A stretch of 64,000 bases of DNA from Paralithodes platypus (Eukaryota > Arthropoda > Malacostraca > Decapoda > Lithodidae), in assembly GCA_032716605.1 (NCBI GenBank), contig CM064560.1:15890966-15954965 (forward strand). The letters run 5' to 3'. The notes under the pieces were generated by a model. It saw nothing but the letters and a program-made list of their open reading frames with translations. It was not told the DNA's origin and made no database searches. Shown piece by piece: positions 30,905 through 43,260 of the stretch; position 1 is the stretch's first letter; every line of letters starts with the position of its first letter. Position numbers and translations under genes: made by a program.

Positions 30905-32285
30905 CCCCATGCCTGGAAGTGATTTGGGCGGGCATTGTGGTGAACTGCACTGCGTGTCAGCCTGCTGAGACCGGAACCTCTCTGGGAGGTCTGGGTCCTG
31001 GGAATCTTTTGCTTGGAACCCCTGAATGGGCCTTGATCTCTGGGTCTTCTCCTGGATGACCTAGATCTGTGAATTTGTATGTTTTACTTATTTGGTTGCT
31101 TCTGTTCGAGCTCTGTCTCGAGTTGCCACCCCCAGCTAGGGGTATGTGCTTGAGTATATGCATGCATACTGCATACATTAGAACGTTGTGATTACTCCCC
31201 AAAAAGCCCAATAATGACAGGTCTTCAGAGTACTACATCAAAACAAATGAAATAATGACAGTATAATCATTTATCATAAATGTATGTGTGCACATCCTGT
31301 TCACCTATAATGTTCGTGTCTTCCTCGTATCTTTTTTTCTCCCTTCCTATCATCACCTGCCTTTTCTCCAGAAATGATAGTTATAACAAAAATCATAGTA
31401 AGTCAATTAGACTGTCTTTGATGCTTAGGCTGTGTTTATGAGGAACGAAGTAGTAGTGATCAGGAGAAGACTTTTGAAATGACCGGTCTGAAGACCAGCC
31501 CAACAGAGAACAGTTGCAGAATAGCCAGTCTGCAAATAACAGAACCTAAGAAGAAAGGAGAACGAAAGGAGAGAAGAAGAAGAATACAAGAGCCACCCCT
31601 GTTTCCCCGTGCTCTAATCCCCGCACAAATACAGGAGCGACCCCTGGTTACCCGTGCTCTACGACAACAGCCACCAGCCACAAGTATGGGAAATTCTCCC
31701 AACCAATCCATGCCCTGCTCTCCAGCCCTCACAGCCAACCACAGTGCAGCATTTCCTCAGCTCCCGGATATGCAATACAGTGAAGAGATGTTTATGCAAA
31801 TAAAACATCAACGGCCCGAAGTCTACAGATACAAATGGATGTAGACAGGAGGACAAATGATGATTGACCGGGAGATATCATAAACCTCTACGAAGAACCC
31901 CTCATAGGCGAGCTATAACAACGTTTGTCTAGGAGTTTAGCTCATGGACGATTCCGTACACATCCAATTGCTCCATTATTAGGCTAAGTAACTAGCACCT
32001 AAGTAATTAATAAATTACCTATTATATATGTACCAATGTAAACAGCCATTATGTATGCCTACGACAAGTAATTACCTCACAACTTCATCACAACCATTTC
32101 CCCATATCCCTATGATTTTGAAACCCTGTAAACGAGAGTCAAGAATAAAGCCGCAAATTATAGAGAAGTATACAAGCCTCAACTGCGGTACTACCCTAAA
32201 CCTGAACAAGGAGCAGAGTAGCTAATCACAGTAGTGACTTGTACTAGCCTGCCCCTACCCTGCCCGGAGAGTGTGCTTGTCTGAA
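30905..32285. other. Unclassified moderately GC-rich DNA
   Basis: No recognised protein. A 121-codon frame at 31479-31844 contains an internal duplication: 31590-31612 and 31637-31660 share CCACCCCTG/CGACCCCTGGTT followed by CCCGTGCTCTA. Its last residues (FMQIKHQRPEVYRYKWM) are ordinary in composition, but I match them to no family. It could be a remnant of a retroelement or an exon. Confidence 0.25.
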
Positions 32286-32390
32286 GTGCCCCCTGAAGTC
32301 CTGCTCGAGTGACACCCCATATTCCTGAAGTCTGGAACCTGAAGTCCTGCTCGAGTGGTGCCCTCTACCCCGGAAGTGCTGCTCAACGAA
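32286..32390. repeat. About 49-bp imperfect direct repeat
   Basis: CCTGAAGTCCTGCTCGAGTG occurs near 32291 and again near 32340, with a third diverged copy (CCGGAAGTGCTGCTCAACG) near 32372. Confidence 0.7.
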
Positions 32391-34140
32391 ACTACGATCT
32401 ACGTCGGCCAGACCCGTACTCTCTCTACCCTCCAATCTTACCCTAAGTGTCCCTGTGTATCTTATTTTGTGTTATTGTTGTCAAGGTATAGGTTAAAATA
32501 TGTGAATCGTGTTGTGCTAATTAATTCTGAGATCTGTGTCCAAGATCCTTAATTGCCTACTGTGTTAATCCTTCTGAATTCTTATATAAAGTCCTGGCTA
32601 GGTCTGTGTCCAAGACCTAGTTCTCATAATTAATTAATCTCCTCTAGAACGTCCTACGCATACGTTATATATTTTTGTTAATTAATTCACGTCGCCACGC
32701 ACTCACAGACTTTCCTAATATATGTATTCTGTTATGTATGTTGTAAGTTGAGGTCGAAGTGTATTTCGTGTTATAATCCCCTTCTTAATTCATCACTGAT
32801 TACCTAGAACCTATGCTCATTTTCATAATTAATTTACCTCAGTCTCCTCGTTGAGAAGCGTTGTTATTCTATCAACATAATTGCTTCCCGAGTTCCCCAA
32901 TTTATACTCCATTAATTAACTATTATTGTAATTATTTTATGAATTAGTATATACGTTCATTTGATTACTGATGTAAGTAATTCTGATTCTTCGTGCTTTG
33001 GAATTCTAGCATTGCATAGTTTCTATTACTTAATTATTCATCACATTCCAAACACCCCATATTACGGTGTATATTCTCTTAAGACTCTGTTAACTCGTTC
33101 AGACATCTTGGTTATACTGTTTTGAGTATTTCCTTAGCACAACTTCGTCGTGTGTGCTACCTCCTTTTCCTAATTAATATTGTATTAATTATCACTTACG
33201 CTTTCATTTTACAAGCGTTCCAGAGCACTCATTGTCTAAGTTTGTAAATTTAGTCAATTATAATCTGTTCTTAAATACAATTAATAGATATTATTCTATA
33301 GTCGATTCATAAATGTATGCTAAATTTACATCTGAATTCCTCGACTCGTTTCGTTATTATTTCATACGGTCGTTTGAAGTGAATATAAGATTCCCATCAT
33401 AAATTACATAATTTGTGTTTCCTTGAGAATAAATTGTGTAAATAATTAATTAATATACTGCCACCAATTTCATAATAATATCATTGAAACTAAATTCATA
33501 ATTGCACAAATTCGAAACTAAATTTCCACCCCCACAGTACCAATATATGACCTGACCCCCCCTAGTTAATGAGAAGGTCACCTTAGTAAACGCGACTACC
33601 TGGCTAGTGCGCCCCTACCTACAGTGTGACTCACCCACCATACCTGTGTGCTTATTTACCCTCTCAACTCACCCAGATTCTCTTGTATTGAGATTGTGTT
33701 CTAGTATCTTTCATTGTTGATTTATTCACGGAAGACACTCGACTTGCATCATTATTATTATTAAGGGTTGATTCTATAAGTCATGTGTTATTATGTAGTT
33801 GCATATTATTCACCTTGTTTATAACCACAGTTGAAGAGCAATTGCTCCGCATTCATGATCTATTTATATGCATTGTATACCTTGCCTGATAGTTCTGATA
33901 ATTATCCAGGTAAAGCTGCATTCTGAGTTTCAGGTATAAATATCTTTGAATAAAACTGTGTATAATTGTTATGTGTGTTGTTATTTTGAAGTACCTAGTT
34001 GAATACCTATTTGTGAGATTAAGAACGTGTTCGGTTTGACCCTGTTGAGTTTATTTACGGTCTATAAGTCCAGATCTGGATTTTAGTAAAGACTATATCA
34101 CGAGCTGTAAATATTATAACCCGACATAACAAATTTGTCT
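32391..34140. other. Long AT-rich DNA with TTAATTAA motifs
   Basis: No gene recognised. Recurrent AATTAATTAA and CTAAT words suggest an AT-rich LTR or satellite-like origin. The stretch ends with CGACATAACA (about 34124-34133), which resembles an LTR 3' terminus, but no matching start or target duplication was found. Confidence 0.3.
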
Positions 34141-35325
34141 TCGTCTTTAAATACGCAAAGAAACATGAATATTGTGTTGACGTTTGGCAAGAAAGGGAAG
34201 AATAATAAAATGTAATATTCTATGAAATGTTTTAAATCGTCGTAGACTATGTTAGAGTACATTCATAAACACAAGCCTTAACACAAAGGCGATCAGCAAT
34301 TCAAAATAAATTAATGTATAGCTCGTTAATAATGGAATCTTTAGACTATTTCTATGATATTTTTTTTTTAGTTCTCACGTGATTTTTCAGATTCATATTA
34401 TCTTGATTTGTTCATCAAATAAGGGGAAAATGTTTATGTTGCCCAATAAAGGCTCATACTCAGTTTCATAGTAAAATATTTGTTTTATTCACTATTCTCT
34501 CAGTCTCATTGTTCTCTTATTTATTCATGCACATTCGTTTTTTTATTCACCTCACTTTCAATACAGATATTATGACATGACATTGTACATCAAAATACCA
34601 CATCATAGGGTACTTCCAGATGAAAAGAAACTAGTCGGGGTGTGTGAAGGTCATACAACTTTTAATTCCACCGTTAAATGCTAGATGAACCTGTGTGTTC
34701 AGCTATTGTAAAGCCTTGCATATCATGAGCTAGTGTATGTTTTACATGCTCTTATAGCCAAAAATAGAAGTGCGCCTGTTTTGAGCTAAGCACACAATAT
34801 GTTAGTTACTAGCCTACATACTCTTCGAATTCTACAAATGTACCCTACTTTTTCCTACCATATATGTTTAGTCTAACTGTACTGTTTAATCTACAATGAT
34901 TATCCTATGCCCACTATTTAATAAGACCATATAATATAATGAAACTATTCATCTCTTACTGCTTACTTGTTACTTGTTCTACTCATTCTCCTCTATCCTA
35001 TTTATTAGAAAGACTGGAGTGATGACATAGGTAGAATATAACATGGCCTCTGGGAGACAAGTGGATGGCTTTAGTGCAAGCTTAAAATATACTGATCTTG
35101 AAATAGTAATTACGTTCATGACGCGCATATCTCATTTATTTATTTACATATTTTTGCAAATGCGGAATTACTTTTGGATAATATTATCATCGACAATAAA
35201 GAAAATAAATATTTCATAAATACATTTATTGAGAGATTGAGAGAGGCGAGTATTTCTACAGAATGGCTTCTGTACACAATATAACTGTATTCAGATAAAT
35301 GAAATGACATGCGGTCCTAAAACTA
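34141..35325. other. Unclassified AT-rich DNA
   Basis: No gene, RNA or repeat recognised. Confidence 0.4.
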
Positions 35326-35696
35326 TTAAGGGGAGACTGGCCGTTTGTTTGGTCTATTAATTCATTTATTCATATGTTTTTTTAGTTTCCTCCCTAGACC
35401 TCCATCAAGCTTAGAAAAACACCCCCTAGACCTCCCTTCAAGATAAATTTGTACACTTGTCGGTAGAAAAAAATTCCGGCCGGAGGCCGGTTCCTCTTAA
35501 AATTGCAGGGTCGCTGTCGCTCGCCAGGGAATAATCGATACCTAAATGGCACGAAAGGTCTTAAAATTGACAACAAAATGGGGCAAAAGGTGTTAAAATC
35601 ACCAAACTAATGGGCCGAACGTCTTATAATCTCAAAACTAGTGGGGCTAAACATTAGGGAGAAGGGGTCCAGAAAAAATTATCTGCCTCCCCTTAA
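35326..35696. mobile_element. TTAA-bounded MITE-like element with internal direct repeats
   Basis: TTAA-GGGGAGAC at the left (35326) and GCCTCCCC-TTAA at the right (35693-35696) give an 8-bp near-perfect inverted terminus with a TTAA duplication. The interior has about three and a half diverged 31-33 bp direct repeats (35545-35655) with the pattern ATGGG-C-AAAGGTCTTAAAAT. TTAA duplications are produced by piggyBac and Kolobok transposases. No coding capacity. Confidence 0.65.
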
Positions 35697-35939
35697 TGCC
35701 TAGCCTATATTCTAGCCCAACGAGCCTGTACTTCCTCCCCTCTCATGTCCATACCTGTTACTCTGTTTATCAAAACCAAGTGAGACATTGTCATGTCCCT
35801 ATCTTTATATTGAGCTTTGGCTTGACAAAAATATATATAATAGAACAATTATACATTAAAACAAACAGTTAATCTATTTTGATTAATTTCACTCCCAACA
35901 CCAAACACCTCCCAAAGAAATTAATGAAAGCAAGCATGT

Positions 35940-36009
35940 GATCCACCGGGATTCGAACCTGGTTTACCACATACAGATTGTAAACACTCTAACTAGTACA
36001 CCATCAAGT
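35940..36009 (-). other. tRNA-like sequence, probable SINE head
   Basis: On the minus strand, TGATGGTGTACTAGTTAGAG (box A-like) is followed by GGTTCGAATCCCGG (box B). The anticodon arm does not fold properly (12-base loop), so it is a tRNA-derived SINE head or pseudo-tRNA. Confidence 0.55.
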
Positions 36010-36486
36010 TTCTTATTCTACAATTAAATTTAAGATAATTCTCCCGACCAAGGATACAACGAGATACCGTCTTTTCGATTGTAAAGTAAGTCCAAGCGAC
36101 CAAGAGACTTATTTTCTCCCTAAAATCCATCTCAGTAATGTGTTAATGTTCGGTATAATCATGTGGTGTGCATATTATAAATATGTAACTATATCCAATA
36201 CTTATATTGATTGGTAAGCAAAGAAATGTCCGTATACAGCAGATGTGCAGTATAACCATTATCATCAAAAATCTAAATTATCGTACCTCAGCCACCCTTC
36301 TTTTGCCAACAAGAATAGCCCTATTAAACCTATTAATATCGGTTTTCTATAGCTATCAATGACTTAAATTTATAGTATGAAACTGCACTCCATGCCTGGA
36401 AAGTATGGTAGGCATAGATATGTCAACATACAGCATATTCTTCCTGTTTGGAAGGCATGCAATCACACAAAAACTCACATGATGGG

Positions 36487-36790
36487 GCCATAGCACAATC
36501 GTATCTTCTGATCTATCAATCATTTCCGATTGGGGCGGAGAAAATCTTGTTACTTTCAATGCTTCCAGAACCCAATGTCTCCATTTATGTACCTATCAAG
36601 AACTTCCACATGTCTATCTCTTATGCCTCAAACAATATACTAGATCAACTTTTTATCTTCTCTCAGTATTTTTGGTGATTCTTTCTGGCCATTCTTGGAA
36701 AGATCATATTACCACTCTTGCTAAAATACCTTCCCAGAAGTTAGGTGTGCTCAACCATCTCTGCTTCTTACTATGCATAGGGGCACAGTG
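36487..36790 (+). pseudogene. LINE C-terminal fragment (same group as E and H)
   Basis: A plus-strand frame reads SDLSIISDWGGENLVTFNAS, HSWKDHITTLAKIPSQKLGVL and similar blocks. These match the region just after the reverse-transcriptase catalytic site in LINE E (INEWGQENLVF) and LINE H (IFNWGIENLVNFNDSKTQF). It is truncated on both sides. Confidence 0.65.
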
Positions 36791-37364
36791 CACGTGTTCA
36801 TCGAGTATTGTATGCAGACGGATTAGTGGTTAGAAATGTGTCAAGGATATTAGCCGATCTCCAAGGCGGTCAGAGATATGAGTAGGGTGCTGAAATAACT
36901 GTTCTAGGTAATTTACGAAAGAAAAGATGTAAGCTTGTTCACAGGTTGGTCAGTGAAATGAGAGGAGAGCCATTGGCGGTGGTTGAACACTGAAATAACT
37001 TAATATGGAGATTTCAGAGAAAGGAGAATTTAGTTAGTCAAAGAATTTAGGAATGTCAGTAGAGTTAAGGGATATATAGCCAGCACAGAAATATTTAGTT
37101 TGAGAGTGACAGGAGAGATTGAGCCAGAGAGTTGAGAATTCAGAAGAATCAAAGTCGGGAACATGTAGTGAGTTTGTTGTTTGGACTGTTACATCAATCA
37201 GTATTGAAAATAATATGAAAATAGAGCAGAATGAATACCTGCAAAATACCTCATCATTCGATGTTAATTTCATAGTATATTAGATCTTAAATACATAATA
37301 TGGGCCCAGTGATTATACTACATACAAATTTTAGTCAACTCTGCGTAAGCAGAGTTTGGTATCG
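36791..37364. other. Unclassified DNA
   Basis: No gene recognised. The first part may be decayed LINE sequence continuing from the preceding fragment. Confidence 0.35.
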
Positions 37365-37385
37365 CCCCCCCCCCCCCCCCCCCCC
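37365..37385. repeat. Poly(C) run of 21
   Basis: An uninterrupted run of 21 C. It is followed by a TCG/TTG trinucleotide tract (37408-37445), and a second C-rich patch lies at 37608-37640. Homopolymer length may be affected by sequencing error. Confidence 0.9.
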
Positions 37386-37655
37386 GTATAGTGGGTACCA
37401 CCGGAAAAAAATGTCTGTCGTCGTCGTCGTTGTTGTTGTTGTTTTTGTCCGTCTGTCTCGAAACTCCTCCTAGACCGTTGGAAGGATTTTCACCAAATTT
37501 CACACGAACATTTGTTGCGTGAATGCAAACGTCAGTCAAATTTTGTGTTTGAATTATGCAATAGTTATGATTTTAGGTCCAAAATATGGTTTTACCCAAA
37601 ATATGGTCCCCCCCACCCCCCCCTCACACCCACCCACCCAGCAATGAATGCGTTC

Positions 37656-37690
37656 TTAGTGTGTGAGCCCCGAAGGGGCTCACACACTAA
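37656..37690. repeat. Perfect 16-bp hairpin, loop GAA
   Basis: TTAGTGTGTGAGCCCC, loop GAA, GGGGCTCACACACTAA. The inner CCCCGAAGGGG is the same core seen in the RTE-like LINE 3' ends at 19240. It is followed by short CACTAATA repeats (37688-37722). Confidence 0.95.
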
Positions 37691-38002
37691 TACCTAATAC
37701 ACTAATACACTAATACTACCTTTTAGTAGGTAGTAGGGGTAGGCAGCCCCGCCCAGGGAAGTACTACCGCCAAGGTTTCGGGAGACTCAGGGAATAGCCT
37801 GAATTCCATTTTCTCTCCCAGGCCTTGGTAGCTGGATACATATCTTTCTGCCTCACACATCAGGGGTATCAGGAAAACCCTCTTTATATAACATACACAT
37901 CCAACTTCACGACATTGCCCTACATCGCTATCCTCTATCCATAAAATACTACTCTTCCCACTACATATCATACATGTAACACCATACACTTACCTTATAA
38001 AT

Positions 38003-39039
38003 ATGGCAGTACAATTGTTAAGAGAAAACCTGGTGGTCCCTCGGATATCCACCCCCGGCAGGGTTGGGTTATTGACACAGGGCCCTCCCGGTCGTCATCA
38101 TGCGACTGTGTCAAGAGCATTGCAACGTCCCAAAGCTGCTTGTCAGTACAGCTATTTCTTTAGTAATATAAGGGGACTTCACTCTAACATCAATTCTGTA
38201 CACCAATTTCTTCAAGCAGAATCCCCTACTCTCCTTTTTTTGACAGAGACTCAAGTAACATCCACATCTGACACATCTAGATTTAATTTTCCAGGTTATC
38301 AACTGCTCCAAAATTTCAGACCTAAAGGTGGTGTATGTTGCTTCGCAAATCAGAAATTGCCCTGGAGGAGGTTACTAGTTTCAATTGTCCCTATTTGATT
38401 ATTCTATATACAAATTAATTTCTGCTGGTAAATTTAAATACATATGTTGCATCTACCGTTCCCCAAATACTCCTCCAGAGCAAAGTCTTTTTGATTCTCT
38501 GTCCTCACAACTCCGTGTCCTCAACTTAAATGCTTCTTCTGAAATCACTGTGTTGGGTGATTTTAATGTCCATAATGCTCACTCATTCAGCCAGGACTGA
38601 TGATGCTGGTCTTGAATGTGAGCTATTTGCAGACTCATTTAATCTCATTCAACTAGTCAACCAACCCACCCGTGTACCAGATAATCCTAATCATAATTCC
38701 CACCTACTGGACTTATTTTTAACAACCAATTCAGAAAATTATGATGTTACAGTGAGGTCCCCACTTGGATCTTCTGATCACTGTCTGATACAGGCCACCT
38801 GTCTATCACCTACCACACCTTCCCACTCTGAACCTGTTTTGGTGACTAAATGGCATTACGATAGGGCAGACTGGGAGGGTCTTCAAGGTTTCTTTATTGA
38901 TATTCCCTGGACCTCTTTCTTTTCTAATGATGCACACTCCACCTTGAGCCACATACAAGATTTTGTAAAAATTGGAATGGAAACTTTTATTCCTCATCAA
39001 AAGTACAGTAAAATATCTAATGCACCTAAAATGGTTTGA
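38003..39039 (+). pseudogene. LINE E endonuclease
   Basis: Readable blocks over three frames: YFFSNIRGLHSNINSVHQFL, LLFLTETQVTSTSDTSRFNF, KYICCIYRSPNTPPEQ, EITVLGDFNVHN and LGSSDHCLIQA. These are the ordered motifs of an AP-like endonuclease (Asn, Glu, GDFN and SDH catalytic positions). Frame changes occur near 38390 and 38595. Confidence 0.85.
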
Positions 39040-40292
39040 CCATAATTGTGCTAGAGTAACTGAACAAAAAGCAATAGCCTACAATGCATACACAAGATCA
39101 AAAACACATGAAGCCTTTAATTACTTTAGAAACATCAGAAATCATGCCAAAACTGTATTAAACCTAACTAAATCAAACTTTCTCCATAAGCAGGCAAATA
39201 AACTTCTAAATAATCCAAATGATAACAAAATATTTTGGTCTACTCTTAACTCATTCAAATCCAACTTCACTACTGCTTCATCCATTCCACCATTAAAATC
39301 TCCGACTGGCAATCTTGTAAGTGACCCACGAGGTAAAGCTAACCTTCTTGCAGATATTTTCTCCACCAACTCAACCTTAGATGACATAAATCAAGATGTC
39401 CCTGTACTTAATTTTAATTCAACTGAAATTCCCTCACTTAAGATCCACACCAGACATGTCAAAACTATTTTGCAGAATCTCTCAGTAGATAAGGCTCCTG
39501 GTCCAGATGAAATTCCTCCAATAGTACTTAAGAATTGCTCCTTGGTGCTCGCTCCTGTATTGGCAAAAATGTTCCGTCTGTGTACTCATACCTCATGCTT
39601 CCCAGTACCCTGGAAAGAAGCAAACATCCATCCAGTTCCTAAAAAAGGTGCCTCTTCAGATCCATCAAACTACAGACCAATAGCTATAACTTCCACTCTT
39701 GGCAAAGTTTTTGAAATTATATTAAATAATCACATAATTAAGCATCTGGAGAATAATAAATTAATCAGTGATAGGCAATATGGTTTTAGACGATGTCGAT
39801 CAACTGCAGACATTCTTTGCCTTCTTACGCATCAAATCAACCAAGCTACAGACCAACATGGTGAAACATACAATAGCACTGGATATATCAAAGGCATTTG
39901 ATAGAGTCTGGCATCAATCCTTATTGTCGAAGATGTCACACTACGGCCTTGCATCATTAGTTCCACTAATTTCTTCTTATCTTCATAACAGAAAAATACG
40001 TGTAATGGTAGATGGCCTTTATTCTCAATTTCACTCAATAAATGCTGGTGTTCCCCAGGGATCAGTTTTGGCCCCAACTCTGGTTCTCATTCATATCAAT
40101 GATCTCATATCTACCACTCATAATCCAATACATTCCTACGCAGATGACTCAACACTCCACAGTTCCTTCACATTTACCAATTCTTTCACCCAACCCGATC
40201 TTATAAATTCAAAAATAAACACTGCAATTTCTCTGAACCAGGACCTTTCTAGAATTAATGAATGGGGACAAGAGAATCTAGTTTTCCTTTAA
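38972..40292 (+). pseudogene. LINE E reverse transcriptase
   Basis: A long frame (38972-39901) carries the linker, VDKAPGPDEIPPIVLKNCS, IHPVPKKGASSDPSNYRPIA and QYGFRRCRSTADILCLLTHQ. The second frame (39768-40292) carries TIALDISKAFDRVWH, AGVPQGSVLAPTL and IHSYADDSTLH. Both catalytic aspartate regions are present. A frame change near 39880 splits the palm. Confidence 0.88.
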
Positions 40293-40992
40293 TGCACAGA
40301 AAACCAAGTACATTCAATTTTCTAACCGACAGAATCTCACTGACTCCCATATATTTTTTAATGATGTAAATATTCCCACTTCCCCTAGTATTGACATTCT
40401 CGGTGTAACATTAACTACTAACTTGAGCTGGACACATTATGTTAGAAGCATTGCTAAGAATGCCTCTAAAAAACTGGGACTCCTGTACAGAGTTCGAGAA
40501 TTCTTTCACTGACGAGCAGTTGGCCGTAATATATAAAAGTCATGTGCGCTCTCAGATGGATTACTGTTCACCTCTGTGGGGTGGAAGTGGAGTAGTTGCA
40601 TTGAGGCAGTTGGACAAAATTCAAAATAAAGCTATTAGATTAATCAATAACCCTGCAATCACACAGGACCTTCCTACATTATCCATACGAAGAAACGTTT
40701 GCATCCCTTGCATTATTCTACAGATATTTTCACAGCAATTGTTTCCGAGGAACTTGCTTCAATTGTGCCGCCTCTCCACATCTTTCCCCGTAGAACTAGG
40801 GCAGCTGAGAGCGCCCATGAATTTACACTTTCTCCTCCACAATGCAGAACTTCTGCTTATCAGAATTCATTTATCCCCAGAGCTACTACTCTTTGGAATT
40901 CACTTCCCTCGAATTGCTTTCCACAAACTTACAATCAACAAATGTTTAAATCCAGTTGTTACAAACATTTCATGAATGGAGGATGCCTTTAG
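40293..40992 (+). pseudogene. LINE E C-terminal region
   Basis: Fragments including SPSIDILGVTLTTNLSWTHY, YKSHVRSQMDYCSPLWGGSG and QNKAIRLINNPAITQDLPTL, then LWNSLPSNCFPQTYNQQMF near the end. The same arrangement occurs in LINE H at 63201-63638. Frame changes occur near 40300 and 40700. Confidence 0.8.
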
Positions 40993-41139
40993 GCACATGG
41001 ACCTTTTTGTTTTATCTGTGTTTTTCCTTCCTCCGTTCATTGTCTCTTAAAAAAAAAAAAAAAAAAATGCATTCGTTCTGGGGGCGAAAACATCTCGCTA
41101 CGCATTTGCTAGGATAAGTTAGTTTAGTTGGCATTAGAA

Positions 41140-41530
41140 GTGATGGTTAGTAAGAGTGGGATTGATGGTGATAGTGATGATGGTGATAATAATAGTGATG
41201 ATGGTTGTTGTATTGATGATGATGACAGTAGTGATGATGATGACAGTAGTAGATATGATGGTGACAGTACTAGTAGTAGTGATGATGGTGACAAGTAATG
41301 AGGATAGTTGTAGGGTAATGATGACAGTAGTGATGATGGATGTGACGATGGTGTGAGTATTAGTGATGATGGTGAGTAGTAGTGATGATGGTGAAAGTTT
41401 TAGTGATGATGACAATAGTTGTGATGATGAAGATCATAGTAATGGTGATGATGGCAGTAGTAGTGATGATGGTGATAGTAGGATACATGATGGTAATACT
41501 TGTGACAGTAGTAATGATGATGGTTATAGT
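41140..41530. repeat. GATGATGGT-type minisatellite, left part
   Basis: A degenerate array of GAT, GGT and AGT trinucleotides in a roughly 15-18 bp pattern (AGTGATGATGGTGATAGT). The plus strand is almost free of C. It produces Met-Val-Ile-rich frames that are artefacts. The same sequence type, in the same orientation, continues at 46268, so the transposon at 41531-46267 inserted into one array. Confidence 0.9.
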
Positions 41531-41544
41531 TAGGGAGCCCACTA

Positions 41545-42170
41545 GAGTTCATTTACACTTTTGGGAACGAAAGGTTTGATGGTTTTAATCTGTTTGCTAC
41601 TAATAGGTGAATGAAAAAAATCCTTTTCTTAAGTATAGCATTCCTGGGATTTAGAGGGGGCATACCCCTAAACCCCCCAAAAATGAAGCCTTCATTTACA
41701 CTTTGGAGAACAAGGCTGAAATTAACATGAATTAATACCATTATAGTACCAGATTGAAATATGCAATTTAAGAAAACACAAATTCTGGGGTTTCCATTTA
41801 AGAAGGGTTCTTGTAGAGGGTTCACGAGGGTTTCAATTACACTTTGGAGAACAAAATTGAAACTTGTACTTATCTTAAATCCATAACTTAAGAAAATATA
41901 TTCCCTGGCATTTTTGCTTAAAGAGGGCCAGGAAGATTCTAAATAGGTCATGTTTACACTTTGGAAAACAATGCTGAATTTCACATTGTTCACCCCTTTT
42001 GTATCACTAATTAGAAATATGCAACTTAAGAAACAATATTTTGTGTGGGTTTTCATTTAAGAAGGATCGAAAGGGGTCTCAATTACACTTTGGAGAACAA
42101 AGTTGAAAACCGTTGTGTCCAAACTTCATTACTTACTTAAATAAACATACTCACTGGCATTTTTGTTTTC
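41545..42170 (+). repeat. Subterminal repeats of the palindromic transposon (left arm)
   Basis: Five diverged units, about 115-150 bp each, start with TTTACACTTTGGAGAACAA-like sequence at about 41550, 41697, 41836, 41951 and 42082. Each continues with a TTAAGAAA segment and an AAGAAGG-type or related segment. The right arm carries the same series inverted (about 45650-46250). Repeated subterminal motifs are typical transposase-binding sites; that role is inferred. Confidence 0.7.
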
Positions 42171-42399
42171 TTCGTAGGTACGGTGTGATGATTTTTAATC
42201 AAGGGCACTCTTTTCTGATGATCGGCACCACTTCAAAATGGCAAGCCCAGATGATGATATTGGTACGCTACATCACTCAGCTCGTATTCTTTTATTTTGA
42301 TTCCCGAATTGATTATATTATTATATTAGAATTGACATCAATTACCAATTTGTTTGAATTATGACAAGTCTACAATGTCGCTTTTGTCCTTCCTTTTCA

Positions 42400-43260
42400 G
42401 CATGTGCCCAGCAGCCATTGCCCTCCAGATGTATGTATTATAAATGTTCTGCCCAATAAAGACAAGATTCTACCCTGGCAGCCTGACAAATTGGCTGTAG
42501 TGACACATGCTGCCGAAGCTATGAAATCTAGAAAGAACTTCCAAACATCAAAGTACAAAGCAGTTATTGATAAGTGACCCAGTGACCCAGGAGAGGATGA
42601 TGGTTACCACAGCAAATGTTACAAGAACTTTACTGCAATTCAACCTGTGTTTAGGCCTATTCATGACAAATTAGAACAAGAAATGAAGGTTTTGCGCTCT
42701 GTATCATCATCATCCGCAGCTGTTCGGCCTACTAGCAATGAATCTAGTCGTACCCACAGTGTTTACTGTGGGTATTTTCCCTGATATATGTTTGTTTTGT
42801 GACGAGAAGGTAAAAACACGCCCAGATGGAACCAAAGAGCTCACCGAAAACTACTAACTAAGCCTGCAGAAGGCATGATTAGAGAGATAGCACATACAGT
42901 ACCCTCAAATGCACACGTACTAGTCAAAATTTGTGGAGTTGACCTAATCGCTAAAGAAGATCAGTTTCACCACAGTTGCCGATCCTTACATAATTATACG
43001 CAAGACAGATAGGGCACGAGGATTTGATCTATCACTAATTTCTGAGGAACCTGTTATGGCTTGATTCCTCCTTGACTGTATTTATTCATATGTCAAAACC
43101 AACATCATTGATCATCAAAGACTCGAACGTCTTACAGCCTTTTATGAAGAATATATTGACCTCTGTACTGAACTTGAAGTAGTCCCAACAGTAAGTAGAG
43201 CACAATATCTGGGGGATCTTTTCACCAACAAATTTAAAGGCACACTATCTTGTATTGCAT
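42400..43260 (+). pseudogene. Transposase-like N-terminal region, left arm
   Basis: Same protein as in the right arm (44999-45379), but with an in-frame TGA after the codons for KAVID and other stops. Readable pieces include HSKCYKNFTAIQPVFRPIHD and, further on, NAHVLVKICGVDLIAKEDQF followed by HHSC. The Cys/His spacing suggests a zinc-binding module. I recall similar sequences in multicopy, uncharacterised invertebrate proteins but cannot name the superfamily. Confidence 0.55.

Larger units (their letters stand above)
37990..41067 (+). mobile_element. LINE 'E' with poly(A) tail
   Basis: A decayed plus-strand non-LTR retrotransposon with an AP-type endonuclease, reverse transcriptase and C-terminal region, ending in 19 A at 41049-41067. 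The poly(A) tail separates it from the octamer-tailed X/B/D family and the GATA-tailed F family. The clade (Jockey/I-like) was not resolved. Six or more frame changes make it inactive. The 5' end is approximate; the frame opens at 38003. Confidence 0.85.

Noticed and set aside
32730..34133. An LTR from TGTTATG to CATAACA
   Set aside because: The ends are suggestive, but the flanking bases (TATTC and AATTT) do not form a target duplication and no second copy was seen.
41134..41579. Met-Val-rich and Thr-Ile-rich frames
   Set aside because: Trinucleotide-like minisatellite read in different frames; the same occurs at 46345-46640.
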